Source of the DNA: JAPLUA01 sp964625855
GTDB lineage: Bacteria > Verrucomicrobiota > Verrucomicrobiia > Limisphaerales > UBA8199
Length of the DNA: 64,000 bases
Direction of reading: 5' to 3'
NCBI GenBank assembly: GCA_964625855.1
Contig: CAZVFC010000013.1
Coordinates: forward strand, 131,110-195,109
Shown here: one piece after another, positions 26,601-33,300 of the stretch
Numbering within the stretch: the stretch's first letter is position 1
How the letters are laid out: each line of letters opens with the position of its first letter
Program-made: the position numbers and the translations under genes
Notes under the pieces: model-generated
Databases searched by the model: none
Told to the model about the DNA's origin: nothing
What the model saw: the letters and a program-made list of their open reading frames with translations, nothing else

Positions 26601-28808
26601 CCTCTGCACAGTCAGATCCACTACCTTTGGCCCCGCGTTGAGAGGCTCCTCGCGCAACGCGGACGCCGGCAGATGATGTGGGTGCTTGACGCCACCCTGT
26701 TCCTCGGCCACGGACCGGCCTACCGCCTTCCGCTCCAATTCCTCGAGCAAATCAGACTCGTGATGCGGTCACTAATCGAGGCAAAGCGTTTTCGAAAGCC
26801 AGCAGGCGGCTCGGCAATACGAATTCTCATCCTTGATGATTCCATCTTCTCCGCGCGAACAACCGAGACGATCCTGGCCGAGATAGACCGTGCTGTCTCC
26901 AAAGCGTGCGAAGCGGCCGGCGCTGCAGGGGAAGGGATTAGCCCAATTCAGTGGATAAGGTACGTAGCCGTATTCAACCAAATGAGCCACGCAAAGTATC
27001 TCCACTGGAAGAACCTGAACTACGTTGGCTCTATACGCACCGTTCCGTTCGTATTCGACGCCTACCGATCCATTTTAGGCGGCCCAACATTCGAAGAGGA
27101 GAACTGCCCGTGCTGCGCGGATGCAAGACGGCTGGAGAGACTGGTCGCTGCAGCAAAACGTCACTCGACAGACCTCGCAGGCGCGTGGGCGGAGCAGCAA
27201 GGGGAGAGCCTCCAACCCATCGCCATCGACAGCCCGGGGTTTCAAAAGAATCCTCCCGTTGACCTCCCACGGCCGATCGACCTTCTTGGTCGCAAACACG
27301 CCCCGGTCATGCCTGACCAGTACCAACTCTGGAACGCTGATGAAGCCATTCTGCGCTTCTATGAGTTGATGTACATGTCCTATCCACCAAGTGACGTCCT
27401 GCGTTCGCTAAGTGCTCCCAATGCATGGGCAGCGTCCGGAGATGGTCCACAAGTCGCAGCCGAGTACGCGCGGTTCCGCTGGGGCGTTCTTGAGTGGTGT
27501 CTGCGAAACTGGCCAAGGCTGGTAGCCGATTCCGCCCGAGATCTCTTCTTTGAATGCGTCCGCGCGGAAGTAGGGGCGGAAAGCACCATCGCCGAAGCTC
27601 TGTTTGAGGGGATGTCCCGCCAACGGAACGACGAAGAGGTAAAGGCTTTCATTGTCGAGGCGTTGCAGACGCTTGCCCGCTTGGAGACGCAGAAGCCCCG
27701 CCACGGGTCCGATTCGTCGCGAAATGCGGGGCCGAGTCTCTTACTTCTTGAAAAGGCACTGACGATCGTCCTGCTTAGCATTCCTCACGAAGAATTGGTC
27801 AACTTCACGCTGACCGTTAACGGAAATGCCTTGAAGATCGTTGACTTTCTGTCGCGTCTCGCATCTTCTCGAAAAGAGCGCGGTCTGAGTGTCATCGGTA
27901 ACCTGCATCTATGCTTCAGCCGACCGCGCCGCGCCGACCCAGCCTGGGCACTCCAGGTGCTCGCGGAAAATCTGTTTCGAGGTCGCGATCCGGATAATGC
28001 CGTCATGTCAAGCCACCGCCTCCTGCCAAAGTTGCTTAGCGACTTAGATCTCGGCACTGCAACTTCCGGGGATCGAAGGTTGCTCCTTAGCAGCCTAAAC
28101 CTCTTCCTTGCCGCACTTGCGGACCTCGCCCGCTTCGCAGCAGGCCGTCTTCTCCCGTTTCGAGAGATTGCAGCGCTAGGCGGGAGTGTTTTGGATTGGC
28201 TGAAAACCCACCCTGAAGACGGTGCGCCACCTAGGTCGGTAACCGAATTGCTCGACGCGCTCAGCCCGGATCAGGCACCAAACCCGGGAGTCAACTTCTA
28301 TGGTCCATTCAGTAAAGTCTTTCATGTGGCCGTCGGCGATCTTGAATCCCTCCTTGCCCCCGCCGTCAATAAAGCCAAGGAGATAAATCCCGACTTCACG
28401 TTCAAGTTCCAGCCGAACGACGTCCAGCGGTTCTACGTTTTGACCGTGATAGATCGCCTCTGCGGCTTTCTGACCAATTGGGCAATTGACCCTGCACAAA
28501 AACCATCTCAGCGCCGCTCCGGCCTCAAGAGCCGAATCGAAGTTCATCGTCAACCCATGCCTCTGGGAACCGACAACCTCCGCTTCCGGATTCTCACGAA
28601 CTTCGAAGACCTTCAAACTACCCAGGACCGTACAATTCATGGCCCCAACCACGACCGCGAAGTCCGAACGATGGTTATGTTTGGCGCCATGCTGCCCGAT
28701 CAGTGGGAAACGCCATCTGAGCCCGAACAGGCCGAACGGTTCACCGCTTGCTACGAGTTCCAGTTACCAACCGGGTTTACCCCAAAGCAGAAAAACCATG
28801 AGCTTTAA
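23637..28808 (+). CDS. Giant STAS-like / GHKL ATPase / dual phosphoribosyltransferase-like protein
   Basis: A 1723-aa protein that I cannot assign to a named system. Residues ~44-100 look STAS-like (YYTIDLSNLDFVTLSAWVGM). Residues ~215-365 form a GHKL (histidine-kinase-type) ATP-binding domain: N-box HELSVNIFEHA (N228), G1 box ISDGGQGF (D280), G2-like ERHALGRILQIVAKYGG. A second STAS-like stretch is at ~474-518 (IILDFSSLNWTPAQFETLLH). Residues ~690-830 and ~980-1145 look like two type I phosphoribosyltransferase folds, with PRPP-loop-like strands GIVVVQDVLDRRNIS (794-808) and ILILDDSIFSARTT (1063-1076). CPCC at 1157-1160 may bind metal. The last ~550 residues are helical and unrecognised. No HisKA helix with a phospho-His is evident. 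It overlaps the receiver-HD gene by 11 bases and lies between methyltransferase remnants. Confidence 0.8.
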   Translation: MNIITANPDEWRTPGRRVARYAGPDWLAGISEACVSASKVPKRYYTIDLSNLDFVTLSAWVGMVAFLERLAANPLTTSVGIDLKGHSELRLLSPSEFIDAEAHAGEGEDRPSRGPEFLQARRMYQISGFIESLGTRTVLNIPGRGDRISYIWLGEKGARLKAFATRPGGKHTVVMPLMRIETKAHCKQFLEPEKILNWREAMGDKFRTSPLFESEEVWRIFCHELSVNIFEHAGSAGFLAARVVDREGLTQSWCEMSYSSQIRELFPLMSSGFLELCISDGGQGFAATLERAYRKQVGLKTNDPARPQDILQFAFDEVGTCKKENECWATERHALGRILQIVAKYGGALALRSSGAEVVYVSHGGPFERRPNHLGYRAQTDRLCSKLQGSDLQVILPLVPFVREAKEDWRRSILISSLPTGFHADPTHVRGHLVPLLEVLDSQDACVGPEELRAFRKRCEALATRVIEERPPLEPIILDFSSLNWTPAQFETLLHLLQNVLQNRPVLLVEIEHNLVREVVEMEKSAPTQLAPEVADRTPSVTGRAFAELSETSFLETYHRVHATVLGLDIHGKPHVLGLKHRWCEPLLLSLIEKPQTLESLCTGQPPDNERALRAIFNNMNPLFCVEEDGRWRTVWDKHAIDIEARRVMTRHFDVIADHCQAWRGRVNHYAKAASEITGEPEILRDKYQMTFNLPWQKEWVCEFFESSRILSRQRYADEAAQRLIFRLERGLRLDGKTLEDVHVLACVTAPAILLATALHRWWPNEKRPAIADLGHYLMLNPDGPLPAIASFSGIVVVQDVLDRRNISNRLVGKLREQKKEVLCVLSLARLVDAQEPVGVTPIDEGWQQTIHDPPGLKSHALVNLLRPQRCPPSDHNDPRAHWVEPRTLRPFRYSTLRREVQAKGTPRERLRPFFTPKQRGIICAGHYVYGERHFRVALDIKAALDGEIGGELAAWLADVCQGVSPRSAEWESHRGKSLPGDVTAVLMPLHSQIHYLWPRVERLLAQRGRRQMMWVLDATLFLGHGPAYRLPLQFLEQIRLVMRSLIEAKRFRKPAGGSAIRILILDDSIFSARTTETILAEIDRAVSKACEAAGAAGEGISPIQWIRYVAVFNQMSHAKYLHWKNLNYVGSIRTVPFVFDAYRSILGGPTFEEENCPCCADARRLERLVAAAKRHSTDLAGAWAEQQGESLQPIAIDSPGFQKNPPVDLPRPIDLLGRKHAPVMPDQYQLWNADEAILRFYELMYMSYPPSDVLRSLSAPNAWAASGDGPQVAAEYARFRWGVLEWCLRNWPRLVADSARDLFFECVRAEVGAESTIAEALFEGMSRQRNDEEVKAFIVEALQTLARLETQKPRHGSDSSRNAGPSLLLLEKALTIVLLSIPHEELVNFTLTVNGNALKIVDFLSRLASSRKERGLSVIGNLHLCFSRPRRADPAWALQVLAENLFRGRDPDNAVMSSHRLLPKLLSDLDLGTATSGDRRLLLSSLNLFLAALADLARFAAGRLLPFREIAALGGSVLDWLKTHPEDGAPPRSVTELLDALSPDQAPNPGVNFYGPFSKVFHVAVGDLESLLAPAVNKAKEINPDFTFKFQPNDVQRFYVLTVIDRLCGFLTNWAIDPAQKPSQRRSGLKSRIEVHRQPMPLGTDNLRFRILTNFEDLQTTQDRTIHGPNHDREVRTMVMFGAMLPDQWETPSEPEQAERFTACYEFQLPTGFTPKQKNHEL

Positions 28809-30417
28809 AATACTATACGTCGAAGACCACGCGCCTTACGCCGAACGCGTCGCCAAGGCGATCAGCCCGGACCCGGTGGGTGCGGACAAAGCAGCCGGCT
28901 CTCCTTCTGAGTCTCGCCCACTCTCGCTAAAAGTAATCCCCAAGCCCGAGCAGCTACCCGAAGAGCTGAAGGCCAATTACGACCTCCTCCTTGCAGATCT
29001 CCTTTTTCCCGACGAAACTGGAGAGGAAGTGAATAGACTGGACGACATCATTCGCTTCGCCCAAGAGTGGAGTAAGGCCAACCAGTTCGAACGACCGCTC
29101 CCCATAATCGCGTACACCCGGCGTGAAAAGGGGGCCCTCGACTACTGCCTCCAACGGCGAGATGCACTTTTCGACATCTGGGATAAGGCCTCGGCATCCC
29201 CGCCTTACGCGGCCTGGCGACTGACACGCCTCGCCGTAGAACTCGCTCGCGTGCGGCCCGACGCCCTGCTGGAGCGCCTAATTCGCACCATGCCCCCAGG
29301 CGCGAGTTGGCACGCCCACGTCCGGGAAATGGCGCTGCGCTACGGGAACGGTTGGACCGAGGCCGACCAAATTGAACAGGCGGGACGTTGCATTCTCGAC
29401 ATTGCCTCCGAACTGGACGTCTTCAATGCCTGCAAGACCTACTGGGGCGCCATGTCCGACTGGGAGCCGCTTGGTCGTGCGGTATCCCGGCGGGCACGCG
29501 GTCACGCCCGGCACGTCATCAATGTCTTCTGGCTAGGCTACATTCTCCTACACAATCCGAACTGTCGGCCATGGTTCGAACAAGCATGGAGGCGACTCCT
29601 GACTGACCGCACCGATATGAAGTGCGTGAGAGGAGTGGATCCGATTGAGGCGCTGAGCAACTGCTGGTTCTACGGGAGTCTCTTTCACGATTCTGCACAC
29701 TGCGTTGAGGAGTGGGAGAGCGTTCCCAAGAAGGGCGAGGATGTCCTCACGGTATTCCATGATTTTGTTAACGTCAGGACCGGCAAGGGCGCTCTCTCGA
29801 AAGCCCTGAAAGAATCCGCCGAAAAGCTTTTTCGCGACCTGGGTGCCGACGTCTCCACGCGCCTGAAACCCCTTTGGAAGAAGAACTTGGGGGATAGGCA
29901 TCCAGATCACGGCGTGGTCGCCGGCGCCCACATCATCCGAAAAATCAAATCAAAGGACAACCCGCATCAACATTGCTTCGTCCGGGAAGCAGCCCGGGCC
30001 ATGGCAATTCACAACCTTGTCGGTAAGCTCCCAGCCACGCCCGATGCCTTCCTGTCGTGGGACAAACATCCCATTGCATGTATGCTGCTGCTCTGCGATC
30101 AAATTCAAACTTGGGACCGCGAACGCGCCGACAAGAAGTTGAGTGAAAAGGACGAGCCGGAGCGGGCGGAGTTGCTCGATTTTAACGTGACCAAGGTGAC
30201 TGATCATACCGCGGTCTCTCTGGCAATCGAGTACGTTGCTCCCCGCCACTTGGATCATGCCCCCGAGGTCTTCAGACGTGTCAAAGATGACCTCGAAGAG
30301 GTGATCGAAGAGAAGCCTAAGGCCGCTCTCAGTCGGATCAAGCGTCCTTGGCCTTTCTCTGTATCTGTCAAATGTTGGCTCAGCGGCAAACCACTGACCC
30401 GGAAAATGGATTTCTGA
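28798..30417 (+). CDS. Response-regulator receiver fused to HD-type hydrolase
   Basis: A 539-aa protein starting at ATG 28798, overlapping the end of the giant upstream gene by 11 bases. Residues 1-135 form a receiver domain: acidic pair E9-D10 (ILYVEDH), phospho-acceptor candidate D67 in LLLADLLFPDETG, T107 in IIAYTRR and K130 in IWDKAS. After a ~100-aa helical linker come HD-superfamily residues: H239, H297-D298 (GSLFHDSAH), H368/H371 (RHPDHGVVAGAHII), H405 (AMAIHNL) and D434 (LLLCDQIQTWD). HD enzymes hydrolyse phosphoesters of nucleotides or nucleic acids. The layout suggests an effector switched by its receiver or by the upstream ATPase protein. The frame is open upstream to 28486 but that part lies in the upstream gene. 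Confidence 0.82.
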   Translation: MSFKILYVEDHAPYAERVAKAISPDPVGADKAAGSPSESRPLSLKVIPKPEQLPEELKANYDLLLADLLFPDETGEEVNRLDDIIRFAQEWSKANQFERPLPIIAYTRREKGALDYCLQRRDALFDIWDKASASPPYAAWRLTRLAVELARVRPDALLERLIRTMPPGASWHAHVREMALRYGNGWTEADQIEQAGRCILDIASELDVFNACKTYWGAMSDWEPLGRAVSRRARGHARHVINVFWLGYILLHNPNCRPWFEQAWRRLLTDRTDMKCVRGVDPIEALSNCWFYGSLFHDSAHCVEEWESVPKKGEDVLTVFHDFVNVRTGKGALSKALKESAEKLFRDLGADVSTRLKPLWKKNLGDRHPDHGVVAGAHIIRKIKSKDNPHQHCFVREAARAMAIHNLVGKLPATPDAFLSWDKHPIACMLLLCDQIQTWDRERADKKLSEKDEPERAELLDFNVTKVTDHTAVSLAIEYVAPRHLDHAPEVFRRVKDDLEEVIEEKPKAALSRIKRPWPFSVSVKCWLSGKPLTRKMDF

Positions 30418-30444
30418 CCTGGCCGCCTTCGAATACACACCACC

Positions 30445-31120
30445 ATGACCTCCCCCCAAGTCCGCTCTGAACTCGTCGAACCCCTCAAGCTCGACCTCGT
30501 CGGCCCCGACAACGACCACGCCTTTGCCCACGAGCTGCTTCCGGACGCGCCCTCACGCTGGTATCTCTCGGGCTTTCTCGTTCCCTCAGAGGCCCCCGCC
30601 GACCGGAAGACCGGCGAAACCTCCACCGACGAAAATGACAGCGGCGGCGACACCGGCGGCACGGACCACGTCAGGCTGATGGTGCGCAACAACGAGGGCC
30701 TGACAAAAGCCTACAACCGCTTCCACGACCCTGAGGAAACCTCGCCCGACATTCTCCGCCTGCGCGCACTCCACGCGGCCATGGACCGCGCCGTCCTCGA
30801 AGCCTACGGCTGGTCTGAGCTCATCCCCCAGTGCCAGTGCGAATTCCTGCTCGATTACGAAGACGAAGAAGATGGCGCCGAGGAAACCGGCCGCCGCCGC
30901 AAGAAGCCCTGGCGCTTCCGCTGGCCCGACGAGGTCCGCGACGAAGTCCTCGCCCGCCTCCTCAAACTCAACGCCGAGCGCGCCGAGCAAGAAGCGCTGG
31001 CCGGCCTCACCGCCGCCGCCGGTAAGAAGAGGCTGAATAACCCGCGTGCCAGACCCTGCTCCGCTGCCCCACCCCCAAGGCGACATCATCCCCGGCCCCC
31101 AAACCGACCTCTTCGCCTAA
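30445..31120 (+). pseudogene. Chimera: drmA 5' end joined to methyltransferase 3' end
   Basis: The first ~73 codons (SELVEPLKLDLVGPDNDHAF, then LPDAPSRWYLSGFLVPSEAP) are nearly identical in protein and DNA to the start of drmA at 34951. At about 30670 the frame changes abruptly to the methyltransferase C-terminus (RLMVRNNEGLTKAYNRFHDP, LDYEDEEDGAEE, RWPDEVRDEVLARLLKLNAE). Near 31045 the frame shifts: the proper ending (P-Q-G-D-I-I-P-G-P-Q-T-D-L-F-A, stop at 31118-31120) is in the next frame, while the open frame runs on to 31293 as nonsense. Neither part can be functional. It records a deletion between two DISARM-like copies. Confidence 0.8.
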
Positions 31121-31305
31121 ACTTCGCCCCTGGCAAAATCATGTCTCCGAGTTCCGAAGAAACGGCCTCGCTTTGCGTGCTTTGCGTTCTTTCGCGGCCA
31201 TCTCCCTCCTGGCTTTCGGCTTCGACATCCCGCACCACATCCAGGTTATTTGCGGATTATGTGCAAAAAGCTATACAACATTGTACTCTGTGACATATTT
31301 ATAGC

Positions 31306-32619
31306 ATGTTAATCGAGTTTAGAGTAATAAACTTCAAATCTTTCCGAGAGGAGCAAACGCTCAGCCTCGTCGCCTCCAATTACGACAAAGAGCTTCCCGG
31401 GAACTTGATTGAACCGCCTTTGCCCGGTCTCAAGGACACGCGAGTGCTCAAAGGGGCGGGGCTTTATGGAGCTAATGCTTCCGGAAAAAGCAACCTGCTA
31501 ACGGCTTTATTCACGGTCCAGGACTTGGTTCGGGAATCAGCCGACGCCAAGCCCGAGGCGCCTTTGTCGGCGGAGCCGTTCGCGCTCGCCAAAGATGCGG
31601 CGTCAGACCCAGTTGTCCTGGACGTGACGTTCATGGCTGCGGGGACGCGGTATGAGTATGCCATCGCGCTGTCAGTTGAGCGTGTTTTGGCGGAGCGGCT
31701 AACTGCCTATCCTGAAGGAAAGGCACAGCTTTGGTATGACCGCATCTGGAACCCGAGTACGCGTTCCTACGAATGGACGCCGGACCGTTCCGCGTATTAC
31801 CAGCGGGACGCCAAGCGTGTCGAGTTCACTCGGCCTAACGCCCTTTACCTCTCGACGGCCGTCAAACTGAACGACGAGCAATTGGCGCCAGTCTATGCGT
31901 GGTTCACCAAGCAAGTGCATTTCCTGAATCTAGCCGCCGATGGCGGAATCGGCGCCGGGTTCACCGCGTCGCTGTTGCGGGACAAGTCTCCGCTCGGAAA
32001 GAAGGTCGTGGACCTGCTGCGCCACGCCGACCTCGGGGTATGCGGCGCTCAGGCGATCGAAAGGGCTTGGGCAAGGGAGGATTTCCCTGAGGATATGCCC
32101 CGGGAAGTGGTGGAAGAAACTAAGAAATCCAAGCGTCTCGAAATCTCGCTTACGCACCAGGGTGTTGCGGAAGCCACGCTTGAACTGCCGTGGGAAGCTG
32201 AGTCCGCCGGAACACGCCGCTTCTTCGGTTTAGCCGGCCCGTGGCTGGACATTCTCACCAATGGGTATTTGGTGTGCGTTGATGAACTCGACACCAGTAT
32301 GCACCCCTCGATGGTGTTTGAACTGCTCAAGCTGGTTTTCAGCGCTGAGCACAACCCCAAGGGGGCGCAAATCGTATTTACCACCCACAACCCGCTCCTC
32401 CTCGACCCCACCCTGATGCGCCGCGACCAGGTCTGGTTTACGCACAAGAAACAAACCGGCGAGTCATTCTTATATCCGCTTACCGACTACAAGCCGCGCA
32501 AGGGCGAGTCCCTGGTGCGTGGATATATGTCTGGCCGCTACGGTGCGGTGCCGTTCATTCCTCGTGGACTGATGGACAACGCCGTGCCGCCCAGGGAGGA
32601 AGCGGTTCATGGCCGCTAA
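31306..32619 (+). CDS. AAA ATPase, RloA / AbiLi type
   Basis: A 437-aa ABC/SMC-like ATPase of the AAA15 group: MLIEFRVINFKSFREEQTLS at the start, Walker A GLYGANASGKSNLL (K61), an ABC-signature-like ESAGTRRFFG, Walker B LVCVDELDTSMHP and a switch His in VFTTHNPLLLD. Such ATPases pair with TOPRIM-like RloB/AbiLii nucleases in abortive-infection modules. Here the pairing survives: the next gene starts 11 bases before this one ends and begins like RloB, but that partner is broken. The ~70 bases upstream of the start are noticeably AT-richer than the surroundings and probably hold its promoter. Confidence 0.85.
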   Translation: MLIEFRVINFKSFREEQTLSLVASNYDKELPGNLIEPPLPGLKDTRVLKGAGLYGANASGKSNLLTALFTVQDLVRESADAKPEAPLSAEPFALAKDAASDPVVLDVTFMAAGTRYEYAIALSVERVLAERLTAYPEGKAQLWYDRIWNPSTRSYEWTPDRSAYYQRDAKRVEFTRPNALYLSTAVKLNDEQLAPVYAWFTKQVHFLNLAADGGIGAGFTASLLRDKSPLGKKVVDLLRHADLGVCGAQAIERAWAREDFPEDMPREVVEETKKSKRLEISLTHQGVAEATLELPWEAESAGTRRFFGLAGPWLDILTNGYLVCVDELDTSMHPSMVFELLKLVFSAEHNPKGAQIVFTTHNPLLLDPTLMRRDQVWFTHKKQTGESFLYPLTDYKPRKGESLVRGYMSGRYGAVPFIPRGLMDNAVPPREEAVHGR

Positions 32620-32940
32620 ACCCGGCCCCTTGCGGCCCCACGAGGAGCGCCGGACCTACACCAGGCGTCGGCCAGTCGAGCCCCCGCCGGACCAGCCGGG
32701 CCTTGGTGATTCCTTTCTGATTCTCACCGAGGGTGAGGTCACCGAGCGGATGTACTTCGAGGCCTTGCGCACAGTATTGCTCGTCAACCCCGTGACGGTG
32801 CGGGTCGTCCACCCGGGCTGCACGGACGCGGAGGGTCTTGTGCGGGCGGCAGTGCAGGAGCGGGACGCGGCGCCCCAACGCCGCGACCGCTGCGAGGCGG
32901 GCAACCGACAAGTGTCTCACTACGACCACGTCTGGGTGAC
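32609..32940 (+). pseudogene. RloB / AbiLii-like gene, truncated
   Basis: It overlaps the RloA gene end and starts MAAKPGPLRPHEERRTYTRR. The RloB family core is visible as DSFLILTEGEVTERMYFEAL (the E-G-x-x-T-E motif) and reaches YDHVWV, the strand before the catalytic acidic motif. Beyond about 32937 the frame runs on to 33274 without family features, while a different conserved small protein continues in another frame. About half of RloB, including the F-D-x-D and N-P-x-F-E-x-W regions, is missing, so the pair is unlikely to work. A sequencing indel alone would not restore the missing half. Confidence 0.65.
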
Positions 32941-33297
32941 CAGAACCGACAAACGGCCCGCTTACGCGAAGCGATCGCGGCTGGCCTTGTTTACGAGAGC
33001 AACCCCAAGCATAGGGCACCGTGGCAAGCCGGTCGGCGCGGCTCCCTCTGCCCAAGAGATATTACCATCCAACAGGCCCAGGAATTGCTCAATTCGAGTA
33101 TTCTCTGTGGCAAGAAACGATACGCGGCTGATAGGCAAGGCCACCCTTACTGCGCTCAGGCGCACGAACCAACCCGCGGACGCTGGCACGGTTACCCCGT
33201 CGCTTGGAAGGAAGTGCCCGTTGAGGTCCAAACAACCTTCGTGCAGAAGGGCCTTGTCTCAACCCGTCAAATAAGCGACTTTTGGGAAGGATTTTGA
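32941..33297 (+). pseudogene. Small conserved protein lacking its own start (fused to RloB remnant)
   Basis: In frame 1 the sequence reads REAIAAGLVYESNPKHRAPW, then GRRGSLCPRD, LLNSSILCGKKRYAA and WHGYPVAWKEVP, ending at TGA 33295-33297. The text looks like a genuine protein (conserved-looking W, G, P, C positions) and is directly followed by the ImmA/IrrE gene, three bases later. No ATG, GTG or TTG in this frame lies between the RloB-like part and the first recognisable residues, so the start appears lost, or expression depends on frameshifting from the RloB frame. Function unknown. Confidence 0.45.
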
Positions 33298-33300
33298 TAA

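Noticed and set aside
31121..31293. C-terminal extension of the 30445 open frame as a real protein
   Set aside because: It reads through the proper methyltransferase stop in the wrong frame and shows no protein-like features.
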